Below, piece by piece: positions 36,608 through 44,974 of a stretch of 64,000 nucleotides of DNA. The DNA is from Spartobacteria bacterium (GTDB lineage Bacteria; Verrucomicrobiota; Verrucomicrobiia; Chthoniobacterales; Chthoniobacteraceae). Position 1 is the stretch's first letter. Every line of letters starts with the position of its first letter. The stretch is from contig JAJPJG010000023.1 in NCBI GenBank assembly GCA_021324395.1, positions 48,555 to 112,554 of the forward strand, read 5' to 3'. A program made the translations under genes and the position numbers. Below the pieces are notes generated by a model, which saw only the letters and a list, made by a program, of their open reading frames with translations, was not told where the DNA came from and did no database searches.

Positions 36608-37971
36608 CAAATGCTATTTGAAAATTGCCGTGTCTTTTCGTTCTGATGCGCATCGAAATGCACTGCGATGTTGCGAATCAGCAACCGGCCGAGATCGGTC
36701 ACAGCGAATCCATGATCGTCCGCCTCGATCAAGCCATCGGCCTCCAAACCCTTTAGTGAAGCCAGTTCACGGGTAAAGTAGTCGGTAAAGATAACGCCAA
36801 GCGAGTTTGACATAGCGTCAAAATCGAGTGCCATGTCGCACATCAAGCGCATGATTACTTCGCGTCGGATTTTGTCGTCCGCAGTGAGCACGTAGCCTTT
36901 CGCGATCGGCGCTGTCTTCGCATCGAGCGCGCTGTAGTAACGCGACAGATCCTTGTGATTTTGCCAGTAGGTGCCGTTGGCCTGCGAGATGCTCGACATG
37001 CCGAATGCATAGATGTCTGCGTTCACGCGCGTGCTGTAGCCTTGGAAATTTCGCTGCAATGTTTTCTCGCGTTGCGCGATCGCGAGTTCGTCATGGGGCA
37101 GCGCGAAATGGTCGAGCCCGATGTAAACGTAGCCCGCGCTCGTGAGTTTTTCGATCGTGAGCTTGAGCAGTTGCAGTTTCGTTTCCGGTGTGGGAAGCCA
37201 TTGCAACAAACGCTGTGCCGGTTTCAGCCATGGAACGTGGGCGTAGTTGAAAACCGCAAGCCGATTTGGGCGCAACGCGATTACAGCGTCGAGTGTTTCG
37301 CCGAAAGAGCGAACGCTTTGATGCGGCAGGCCGTAAACAAGATCGATGTTGATCGAATCAAATCCCGCGTCGCGCAAAAGCGTGATTGCGTTTTCCGACA
37401 TCGTTTTTGGCTGAAAGCGGTTGATCGCGTTTTGCACGAGCGGGTTAAAGTCCTGCACGCCGATTGAAGCGCGGCGGAAACCGGCTTCAGACAAAGCCGC
37501 GACGTGATCGTGCGTCAAACTGCGCGGATCAATTTCGACGCCAGCCTCGAGATTTTCCGCGACGCAAAACTGCTCGCGCACCACGTGACTGAGTTCGCGA
37601 AGTTCATCGGGCGGAAAAAATGTCGGCGTGCCGCCGCCGAGATGAAGCTGCACGACTTCGCGTTCCCGGTGCAGAAACTCGCGCATAAACGAAAGTTCGC
37701 GCTTGAGATAGTTGAGATAAGTCGTGCTTTGACGCTGCTGCGTCGTGATAACGGTCGTGCAACCGCAATACCAACAAAGACTGCGGCAAAACGGCAGATG
37801 AAAATAAAGCGAAATATCCCGATGCGAGTTTTCATTATTCGCGCGAATCTGCTCCAGCACTTGCTCCGCAGGCATTTCGCCGAACTGCGTCGCCGGTGGA
37901 TACGAGGTGTAGCGCGGCGTCGCGATATTGTATTTGCGGACGAGATCGAGATCGACGTGCAGCATGCTCAT
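36607..37971 (-). CDS. hemN: oxygen-independent coproporphyrinogen III oxidase
   Basis: A radical SAM enzyme that decarboxylates coproporphyrinogen III to protoporphyrinogen IX without O2. The start at 37971 forms ATGA with the hemE stop and gives 454 residues, the typical HemN length; the open frame upstream runs through hemE and is not coding. Residues 15-29 read NIATPRYTSYPPATQ, and the cluster motif CRSLCWYCGC has Cys62, Cys66 and Cys69. The HemN-specific C-terminal domain is present, which separates it from HemW. Confidence 0.96.
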   Translation of the reverse strand: MSMLHVDLDLVRKYNIATPRYTSYPPATQFGEMPAEQVLEQIRANNENSHRDISLYFHLPFCRSLCWYCGCTTVITTQQRQSTTYLNYLKRELSFMREFLHREREVVQLHLGGGTPTFFPPDELRELSHVVREQFCVAENLEAGVEIDPRSLTHDHVAALSEAGFRRASIGVQDFNPLVQNAINRFQPKTMSENAITLLRDAGFDSINIDLVYGLPHQSVRSFGETLDAVIALRPNRLAVFNYAHVPWLKPAQRLLQWLPTPETKLQLLKLTIEKLTSAGYVYIGLDHFALPHDELAIAQREKTLQRNFQGYSTRVNADIYAFGMSSISQANGTYWQNHKDLSRYYSALDAKTAPIAKGYVLTADDKIRREVIMRLMCDMALDFDAMSNSLGVIFTDYFTRELASLKGLEADGLIEADDHGFAVTDLGRLLIRNIAVHFDAHQNEKTRQFSNSI

Positions 37972-39080
37972 TGGCTCGCGGAGTTCCGAACGGTGTCTAC
38001 GAGCGCTTCGATGCACTCGAGTTTCGCCCCCGGCGGCACGCCATGGCCAAGATTGAAAATGAAACCGCGTTCGCCGCGCATCTCGCGCAAAATGCGCGCT
38101 GTTTCTTTTGCGACGATCTCCGGTTCGGTCGTCAGCAATGCGGGATCGAGGTTTCCCTGCACGGCGATGCTTTTTCGGAGCAACGCGCGAAAATCGGCGA
38201 TGCGCAACGTCCAATCGATGCTCAACACGTTCGCGCCCGTGTCGACGAGCACATCCCAGCTTCCGTGCGTTCCTTTTGAGAAAAGAATCACCGGCACTTT
38301 GCCGCGCAGTGACGTGATGATCTCGCGGATCCAACGTGCCGACGCTGCTTCAAACGCGCTCGCCGCGAGCGTGCCGCCCGCGCTGTCGAAAATCTGCACC
38401 GCATCGGCGCCGGCGCGAATTTGCATCTGCAAAAACTCAGTGACCGCGTCTGTAAGTTTGTGCATCAACCGCTCGAACAGCAGCGGCTCGGAGTAAAAAA
38501 GCATTTTCGCTTTCGTGAACTCGCGCACGCTGCCGCCTTCGATCATGTAATTTGCCAACGTCCACGGAGACCCCGCAAAACCGAGCAGCGCAGTTTTGCC
38601 ATCGAGCGCCTGTTTTGTTAGCGAAAGTGCATCGGTAACATAGCGTAATCGCTCGTGGATTGCGTGCTCATCGAGCTTTTCAATCGCGCGAGCCGAATCC
38701 AGCGCGAACTCCATCTCGATCCCGCCGCCGTGCTCGCGAAAGCGATAGCCCTGCCCGAGCGCCTCCGCAACCACGAGAATGTCGCTAAACAAAATAGCCG
38801 CATCGAATCCGAAACGCCAGATCGGTTGCAGCGTCACCTCCGTCGCGAGTTCCGGCGTGCGCACGAGTTCGACGAACGAGTATTTTTCCTTCAGTGCGCG
38901 ATATTCCGGCAGACAACGCCCCGCCTGTCGCATCAGCCAGACCGGCGGACGATCCACAGCCTTGCACGCGCAGGCATCGAGAAAACGTTGCCGCGAACTT
39001 CCGCACGAGATGGCTCGGTGTGGTGCGGAGGAATCGCCGCTGCATTTCAAAATTGGTGGAGCGGTAGTTGCGATTGGCAT
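37968..39080 (-). CDS. hemE: uroporphyrinogen decarboxylase
   Basis: It removes four carboxyl groups from uroporphyrinogen III to give coproporphyrinogen III. The 370-residue protein has the conserved PPVWLMRQAGRCLPEYRALK (substrate-binding Arg), ATEVTLQPIWRFGFDAAILF with FSDIL, and FNLGHGVPPGA near the C-terminus. The ATG at 39080 leaves an N-terminal extension of about 30 residues compared with E. coli HemE; a later start cannot be excluded. It is first in the overlapping hemE-hemN-hemY-hemH string. Confidence 0.95.
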   Translation of the reverse strand: MPIATTAPPILKCSGDSSAPHRAISCGSSRQRFLDACACKAVDRPPVWLMRQAGRCLPEYRALKEKYSFVELVRTPELATEVTLQPIWRFGFDAAILFSDILVVAEALGQGYRFREHGGGIEMEFALDSARAIEKLDEHAIHERLRYVTDALSLTKQALDGKTALLGFAGSPWTLANYMIEGGSVREFTKAKMLFYSEPLLFERLMHKLTDAVTEFLQMQIRAGADAVQIFDSAGGTLAASAFEAASARWIREIITSLRGKVPVILFSKGTHGSWDVLVDTGANVLSIDWTLRIADFRALLRKSIAVQGNLDPALLTTEPEIVAKETARILREMRGERGFIFNLGHGVPPGAKLECIEALVDTVRNSASQ

Positions 39081-39215
39081 CGTATGCGTTGAAGCATCCG
39101 CGACGGCAGGCGCGCGGACTACACACCTGTTGTTCAGGCGTGGCCGCTTTTTGTGCGGCACGCATTTCGTTTTGATTTGCCGCAAATCCAACGGCGGGAT
39201 ACTCACCGCGCTGAC

Positions 39216-40736
39216 GTGAACGATTCGCGCCCTGCTGTTCCCCGCTGGATTTTCGCTGTGATCGCCGTGATTTTTGCGGCGATTTTCCTGCTCGTTTTTG
39301 CGAAGGCGATGTTCGACGGATTGAATCACGACGAGCATCAATTCGTCGCGCCGGCGGTGCTGCTCGGGAAGTTGCAGCCGTATCGTGATTTTCCGCTGTT
39401 TCATCTTCCGTTGCTAACGCTCATTTTTGCAGCGTTAAACAGCGTGTTTGGTCATCCGTTTTTGTGCGCCCGCATTTTCAATGTGTGCTGCGCGACAGCG
39501 ACGGTCTGGATTGTGTTTTGTTATGCGTGGAAAAAGACGGGCGCGTCGCTGCCGGGAAAACGCCTCATGTCTGCAGGCGGCGTGGCTGCGCTGATGCTGT
39601 TTTCACCGCTTTTCATCGTGACGACCGGTAAAGCGTGGAATCACGACCTGCCAGTGCTGCTGACGGTCGTGGCGATTTTGCTGCACCTGCGTGCGGCGAG
39701 AGGAACTGCGCCGGTGCTTTGCGTGCTCGTGAGCGGACTTTGCGTTGGCTTCGCCGTCGGCTCGCGACTGACATTTGCTCCGCTGGTCGCGCCATTTTTT
39801 GTCGCGATCTTTTTGTTTCCGCAAACGCTGCGACGACGGTTTTTCCTCACGGCGCTTTTTTCGGCGGCAGTTGCGGCCGCGCTGCTGCCAGTGTTTTGGT
39901 ATGTGCATCTCGCGCGCGAGCAATTTCTTTTCGGCAACTTCGAGTATCCGCGCCTCCGACTGCTCGATCCCGACGACGTGCGTGCTCACAAAACGGTAAA
40001 GCTCTGGCGCAAGGTGCGTTTTTTCGTCAAAGAAATCGCCGTCACAAATCCGGGTATCGTCCTCGTCTTCTTCGCCGTAGCTGCGCCGGTGCTGTTGCGA
40101 CGAGCAAGGACGCGCGATTTCGAGAGCTTGTTTTTCGTGTTGCTAATTCCCTTCGTGCTATTTGGCTGTTTCGCGCCAACGCGTTATCAATATCAGCACT
40201 TCTATCTCATCGTGCCGTTGTTCGTGCTCGCAATCACTCACGCGCTCGCGAACTGGAGCTGGCCGCGTTCGCGAAAAATCGCATTCGGTTTTGTCGCTGC
40301 GCTGACGTTTTTTTCAGTCGCGAAAAATGCGCACGAATACCATGCGATTATGAAAATCGCGCAGGTCGACCAATGGGAACCGATTGCCGCGTATCGATTC
40401 GGCGAACAGATCAAGACACTCGCTGGTGAGGGGAAGGTGATGACGTTTGCGCCGATTTTTCCAGTTGAAGGAGGCGCGGCGATTTATCCGGAGTTTGCGA
40501 CCGGTGTCTTTGCGTCGCGACTCGCGCATCTAGTGCCGGCGGAGCGTCGCGCGAAGTTGCATGTTGTCGCTCGCGACGACATCAGCGCATTTCTCGACAG
40601 CGATCCGCCTGCCGCGATTTTACTCGGATTCGAGTTGCCGGAAGTTGAAGAGTCGCTGCGTGATTATGCGCAACGGAACGGTTACAAAACGCGGTATAAA
40701 CGTAAAGGCATCGAGCTGCTGGTCGCGCAGCACTAG
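39216..40736 (+). CDS. polytopic GT-C-like (ArnT/PMT-type) membrane glycosyltransferase
   Basis: The GTG at 39216 is preferred; the frame extends to another GTG at 39153, but that part is Arg/His-rich and looks non-coding. The 506-residue protein has about ten membrane helices. The first periplasmic loop has DGLNHDEHQF, the acidic Asp/Glu pair expected for lipid-linked-sugar GT-C enzymes, and a soluble C-terminal domain follows (about 390-506). It probably moves a sugar from a polyprenyl carrier to an acceptor outside the membrane. It shares the CTAG at its stop with the convergent methyltransferase gene. Confidence 0.7.
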   Translation: MNDSRPAVPRWIFAVIAVIFAAIFLLVFAKAMFDGLNHDEHQFVAPAVLLGKLQPYRDFPLFHLPLLTLIFAALNSVFGHPFLCARIFNVCCATATVWIVFCYAWKKTGASLPGKRLMSAGGVAALMLFSPLFIVTTGKAWNHDLPVLLTVVAILLHLRAARGTAPVLCVLVSGLCVGFAVGSRLTFAPLVAPFFVAIFLFPQTLRRRFFLTALFSAAVAAALLPVFWYVHLAREQFLFGNFEYPRLRLLDPDDVRAHKTVKLWRKVRFFVKEIAVTNPGIVLVFFAVAAPVLLRRARTRDFESLFFVLLIPFVLFGCFAPTRYQYQHFYLIVPLFVLAITHALANWSWPRSRKIAFGFVAALTFFSVAKNAHEYHAIMKIAQVDQWEPIAAYRFGEQIKTLAGEGKVMTFAPIFPVEGGAAIYPEFATGVFASRLAHLVPAERRAKLHVVARDDISAFLDSDPPAAILLGFELPEVEESLRDYAQRNGYKTRYKRKGIELLVAQH

Positions 40737-41575
40737 ATTTTTCGCGCAGTCAAAATGCCGTAACGCATCGAGCCGATGTTGTAGGCGAGCCAGATGCGGA
40801 ACATCGTGAGTGCGAAGATCCGGTTGCGTGCATGGCGATTGAACAAAAATTTCGCGTAACGCGGCTTGCGCAGAAGCTCGATGGCGAAGCGTCCTGCGCA
40901 AATCGGCCACGTTTTTTTCACCTGCTGCGTCACATCCTCGAACGATTCGCAAACGAAACCCGCCTGCTCGCAAAGCCGCTTGTAATCTAGCTCCGTGCCC
41001 ATTCCGGGCATCCGGCCTTCGCGGCAGATCGGCTCGAGCAGGAACCGTTTCTCCGCGACGGATGCATGCGTGCGCGCGAGCCATGCGCAGACGACTAGTC
41101 GTCCGCGCCGACGCAAAACGCGATGCGCTTGCGCGAAGAAAGCGGCTTTGTCCGGCATGTGCTCGGAGCTTTCGATCGCGATTGCGGTGTCAAAATTTTC
41201 GTCAGGAAAGTCGTTGCGCAACCAGTCGCCGAGCACGGTGCGAACGTGTTCGCCGTTTGTAGTCGATTGAGAAAAACGAAACTGCGCCGGCGAAATCGTG
41301 ATTGCCGTCACATCCGCGCCAAAGTCGCGCGCGAGCATTCGCGCGGTCGCGCCGTAGCCGCAACCGATGTCGCAGACGCGCGTGTCGCGTCCGACCTGCG
41401 CGCGCTCAGCGACAAACTCCACAAGTTGCTTCGCGGCTGTTTCGCTCGGTTCGTCGCCGCGTTTCCACAAACCGTGGTGCACGTGCTCGCCCCAAATTTC
41501 GCGGTAAAAATGATCCAGCTCGTCGTAGTGATCGGCGACGGCTTCCGGCGTAAGCGCTTTTTTCGACGCGATCAA
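40733..41575 (-). CDS. class I SAM-dependent methyltransferase (tocopherol/CFA-like)
   Basis: The 280-residue protein has SAM motif I CDIGCGYGATARMLARDFG, motif post-I VTAITISPAQ and IAIESSEHMPDK, as in gamma-tocopherol- or cyclopropane-type methyltransferases. The N-terminal VADHYDELDHFYREIWGEHV, followed by HHGLWKRG, is typical of the tocopherol/sterol methyltransferase group. The start is a TTG that directly follows the TAG of the OmpA gene; no better start is visible. Its substrate (a quinone, lipid or small molecule) is unknown. Confidence 0.82.
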   Translation of the reverse strand: MIASKKALTPEAVADHYDELDHFYREIWGEHVHHGLWKRGDEPSETAAKQLVEFVAERAQVGRDTRVCDIGCGYGATARMLARDFGADVTAITISPAQFRFSQSTTNGEHVRTVLGDWLRNDFPDENFDTAIAIESSEHMPDKAAFFAQAHRVLRRRGRLVVCAWLARTHASVAEKRFLLEPICREGRMPGMGTELDYKRLCEQAGFVCESFEDVTQQVKKTWPICAGRFAIELLRKPRYAKFLFNRHARNRIFALTMFRIWLAYNIGSMRYGILTARKI

Positions 41576-42583
41576 CTAGCCGCCCTGCGGAAAACGAAAG
41601 ACAATTTCCACGCGCCGATTTGGCTGCTGTCGCGCGATCTCTGCGTCGATGGATGCCTGATGTTTCGGGTCATACTGCTGCGGCGCCACTTTGAAACCGG
41701 TGCTGCCGTAGCCGATCGTCTCGATGCGCGACGGATCAACCTCCATGTTTTCGACGAGCCAGCGTTTCACGGCATCGGCGCGCTGCTGGCTAAGCTGTTC
41801 GTTAAACGCCGTGCTACCAAATGAATCGGCGTAGCCTTCGATGCGGAAAATCACGCGCGGACTTTTTTTGATGAGCTGACCGAGTTTGCCGAGTGCGATC
41901 TTCGCCTCCTGGCGCAGGTCGGCGCTGCCGAATTCAAACAGTGCGCCGCCGGGAAGCGACACCGGCGCGTCACCTTTTTGCAAACCGCGGCCGAGCAACT
42001 CGTCGAGGCGCCCGGACGCCGCTGCCATACCGGCCGCATCGGCATTGCCGGAAGTGATCGTCGAATCCGCGTTGTATTTCAAAAGCGACGACGCTTTCGG
42101 TTTGTCCTGGATCAAATTTTTCGTGAGCGCTTTTAGGTCGTTGTCCATCTCCTTGGCAGCGCTGTTTTGCGAATTGGCGAGTGCCTGCAAATTCGCGGCC
42201 TCGACACGCGGCTTGTCCATTGCGATTGGCTTTGTCAGCTCGGGAGCGACCGGTGTGACGCGCGTGTTATCGTCGAGTTTTTCGACGCTCGGTTTTTCAT
42301 CCGGCAGATCAACCGGCTTAACATCCGGCATTTTCTGCGGGAGCTGTTTTGGCGGCTCGGCTTCGTCGCTTTCGAGCAGCTTCGGGTCGACATCAAGCCG
42401 CTGCACGCTGAACGCGCGCGGGACTAAACGCTCGGTTAACGGATGGAAACGGTCGAGTTTTTTCGTCCGGAAAAACGCAATCAGTGCGAGGTGCAGGAGC
42501 AGCGAAATCACAAACATTCGCAACAGCCATTTGCGCATGACCGGCACTTCGGCCGCGTTTGACTGGTAGCTCATGTAATCCAT
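41576..42583 (-). CDS. OmpA-domain envelope protein with N-terminal membrane anchor
   Basis: The 335-residue protein has an N-terminal membrane helix at about 17-38 (no cleavage site seen), a Pro/Lys/Asp-rich disordered stretch (about 55-210) and a C-terminal OmpA-like peptidoglycan-binding domain at about 215-335 (FRIEGYADSFGSTAFNEQLS, QRADAVKRWL, RRVEIVFRF). It therefore bridges inner membrane and peptidoglycan, resembling MotB- or TolA-like anchors. The ATG at 42583 is preferred over a GTG six codons upstream. It directly abuts the methyltransferase gene. Confidence 0.82.
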   Translation of the reverse strand: MDYMSYQSNAAEVPVMRKWLLRMFVISLLLHLALIAFFRTKKLDRFHPLTERLVPRAFSVQRLDVDPKLLESDEAEPPKQLPQKMPDVKPVDLPDEKPSVEKLDDNTRVTPVAPELTKPIAMDKPRVEAANLQALANSQNSAAKEMDNDLKALTKNLIQDKPKASSLLKYNADSTITSGNADAAGMAAASGRLDELLGRGLQKGDAPVSLPGGALFEFGSADLRQEAKIALGKLGQLIKKSPRVIFRIEGYADSFGSTAFNEQLSQQRADAVKRWLVENMEVDPSRIETIGYGSTGFKVAPQQYDPKHQASIDAEIARQQPNRRVEIVFRFPQGG

Positions 42584-42665
42584 CGCACCGACACGATACA
42601 CGAGCGCCCCGGCGACTCAACACCGGCGCAAATTGAGGCTCGTATTCGAAACGACGTTGCGCTTA

Positions 42666-43235
42666 ATGCGCATTCGGCACATGCAGAAAATTCGCGCCTG
42701 GTTCTCAAAGCACTATCACAACCTGATGCAGATTCGCGATACGCCGCACGCGATCGCCGGCGGTTTGGGGCTCGGATTGTTCATCGGATTTTTGCCGGTT
42801 CTAGTGCCGTTCGTGCCGGCGAAAATGTTGCTCGGCATTTTGCTCGCATGGCTTTTTCGCTGCAGCAAACTCTCCGCGGTGATCGGCGTAAACTGTCACG
42901 ACGTCGTCCTGCCCGTGTGGCCGCTCGTGCTGCGCTGGCAATACATCATCGGTTATTGGATTTTGTCGCATCCGCATAAATTGCCTCCTAAATTGCCATC
43001 GCTCCAAAAGCATCTCAGCGTGGTGAACGAGCATCTCACGATGAGCGAATGGATTCACCGATGGGCGCAACATTGGCTGCACTGGAAAACGCTCCGGCTT
43101 GTGTGGTGGCCCACGTTTCTCGGCGCAATGGTGCTGGCGCTGCCTCTCGCATTGCTGAGTTATTTCATTGTGTTAAAAATCGTGCAGAAATATCAGGAAC
43201 GTCTCACGCCGCATCAACCGCAGACGTTTAGCTGA
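42666..43235 (+). CDS. DUF2062 membrane protein
   Basis: The 189-residue protein has RDTPHAIAGGLGLGLFIGFL and PAKMLLGILLAWLFRCSKLS, the DUF2062 signature, and three to four membrane helices ending near 165-185. The family is found in many Gram-negative bacteria; its function is unknown, though fusions to glycosyltransferases suggest an envelope role. Starts at 42666 or 42681 are both possible. It is divergent from the OmpA-domain gene. Confidence 0.78.
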   Translation: MRIRHMQKIRAWFSKHYHNLMQIRDTPHAIAGGLGLGLFIGFLPVLVPFVPAKMLLGILLAWLFRCSKLSAVIGVNCHDVVLPVWPLVLRWQYIIGYWILSHPHKLPPKLPSLQKHLSVVNEHLTMSEWIHRWAQHWLHWKTLRLVWWPTFLGAMVLALPLALLSYFIVLKIVQKYQERLTPHQPQTFS

Positions 43236-43286
43236 GCGTTTTCTGCCGATGAGTCTGCTCTCAGGGAAAATCTTAGAGCGGGTAAG

Positions 43287-43315
43287 TTGACAAAGAGAAG
43301 AGCATTACGAACATT
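43287..43315 (+). promoter_or_regulatory. possible promoter of the hybrid kinase gene
   Basis: A perfect -35 TTGACA at 43287-43292 is followed after 17 bases by a weak -10-like AACATT at 43310-43315. This gives a very short leader before the ATG at 43332 and supports that start over the in-frame TTG at 43287, which is inside the -35 box. Confidence 0.35.
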
Positions 43316-43331
43316 CTACTTTTCCTCGGAC

Positions 43332-44924
43332 ATGCCCGATTCTGCGACCACGACAGCAACAAAAAGCCCGATGCCTTTTCTGCCCCCGGAAGCGCTCTGG
43401 GCTGCAATCGTCGACTCATCCGATGATGCCATCATCAGCAAAAACCTGAACGGCATCGTCATGAGCTGGAACAAAAGTGCGCGCCGGATTTTTGGTTACG
43501 AGGCCGAGGAGATGATCGGAGAGCCTATTTTGAAGCTGCTGCCGCTAGACCGGCAGGAGGAGGAGACGCGTATTCTCGAGCGGCTGCGGCGCGGCGAACG
43601 CGTTGATCATTACGAGACTGTCCGGGTGCGAAAGGATGGACGCTATATCGATGTGTCACTGACGATTTCGCCAATTAAAAATGACGAAGGAGTCGTCGTT
43701 GGCGCTTCAAAAATCGCGCGTGACATTACCGACCAAAAGCGCGCCGTGCGGCAACTCGCCGAGGCAAACGAGCAACTGCGCCGCGCGAATCGGATGAAAG
43801 TGGAATTCATTTCCACGCTTTCCCACGAATTGCGCACGCCGCTGACGGCGATTCTCGGCTGGATTCAGATTTTAAGAGAAAAACCGAGCGCATCCGAACT
43901 CGAGCAGGGACTCGAAGTGCTCGAGCGGAATGTTCGCATCCAGTCGCAACTCATCGATGACCTGCTCGACATGAGCCGAATCGAAGCGGGCAAGCTGATT
44001 CTCGACATTCAGCGGCTTGATTTGCCGGCGGTGGTCAGCGCGGCGATGGATGCGGTGCGGCCTTCCGCCGAGGTGAAAGGCATCCGGCTGACATGCGCGT
44101 TTTCGAGCGTGGAAGGAGTGGTCATGGGCGACCGCAACCGTATTCAACAGATTGTTTGGAACCTGCTGACCAACGCGATCAAATTCACGCCGAAGCAGGG
44201 ACGCGTTCACGTAACGATCGAGCGCATCAATTCGCACGTGGAAATCGCCGTTACCGACAGCGGCATCGGCATTCCGGATGAATTTCTCGAAAACATTTTC
44301 GAGCGCTTCAGCCAGGTCGATTCGTCGACAACGCGCCGCCATGGCGGGCTTGGGCTCGGACTTTCGATTGTAAAACATCTTGTGGAGTTGCACGGCGGCG
44401 CCGTCCGCGCGCGTAGCGAGGGTGTGGATAAAGGATCGACGTTTATCGTTACGTTACCGCTCGTGCCGGTGCGGCATGAACCGGATCGTATCGCAATCGA
44501 GGAGCGGAATGCGGACTTGGACAAAATGCCGATGGAGGCTGACCTGCATGGCATCAAGGTGCTTGCCGTCGATGACGATCCCGATTCGGTGGGCATCGTC
44601 CGCCGAATTCTCGAGCGCGCCGGCGCGGAAGCGCGCACCGCCGGCTCGATGGAAGATGCGCTGGCTGTTTTGTCCGAGTTTACGCCGGACGTGCTGTTGA
44701 GCGACATCGGCATGCCGATTCACGATGGATTCGAGCTGATCCGCCGCGTTCGCGAACTGCCGAACGGACGCATGATTCCGGCGGTCGCGCTCACGGCGCT
44801 CGCGCGCAGCGAAGATCGCACACGCGCTCTTCGCGCCGGATTTCAAATGCACGTCGCCAAGCCGATCGATGCGTCCGAACTCGTCGCAGTCGTCCGCAAT
44901 CTCGCACATCTGCGCCCGCGCTAA
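43332..44924 (+). CDS. PAS hybrid histidine kinase with C-terminal receiver
   Basis: The 530-residue protein has no membrane helix. A PAS domain is at about 22-140 (IVDSSDDAIISKNLNGIVMS, then GYEAEEMIG); HisKA has STLSHELRTP with the phosphorylated His165; HATPase_c follows (NLLTNAIKF, DSGIGIP, GLGLGLSIV); a receiver domain at about 410-525 has the phosphoacceptor Asp458 (LLSDIGMP). It is an orphan hybrid kinase, probably passing phosphate to a free HPt protein. Confidence 0.92.
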   Translation: MPDSATTTATKSPMPFLPPEALWAAIVDSSDDAIISKNLNGIVMSWNKSARRIFGYEAEEMIGEPILKLLPLDRQEEETRILERLRRGERVDHYETVRVRKDGRYIDVSLTISPIKNDEGVVVGASKIARDITDQKRAVRQLAEANEQLRRANRMKVEFISTLSHELRTPLTAILGWIQILREKPSASELEQGLEVLERNVRIQSQLIDDLLDMSRIEAGKLILDIQRLDLPAVVSAAMDAVRPSAEVKGIRLTCAFSSVEGVVMGDRNRIQQIVWNLLTNAIKFTPKQGRVHVTIERINSHVEIAVTDSGIGIPDEFLENIFERFSQVDSSTTRRHGGLGLGLSIVKHLVELHGGAVRARSEGVDKGSTFIVTLPLVPVRHEPDRIAIEERNADLDKMPMEADLHGIKVLAVDDDPDSVGIVRRILERAGAEARTAGSMEDALAVLSEFTPDVLLSDIGMPIHDGFELIRRVRELPNGRMIPAVALTALARSEDRTRALRAGFQMHVAKPIDASELVAVVRNLAHLRPR

Positions 44925-44974
44925 CGCGCAAGCACGCGACTTGAAAAGCGCGCGTTCCACCGCGACAGTTTCCT

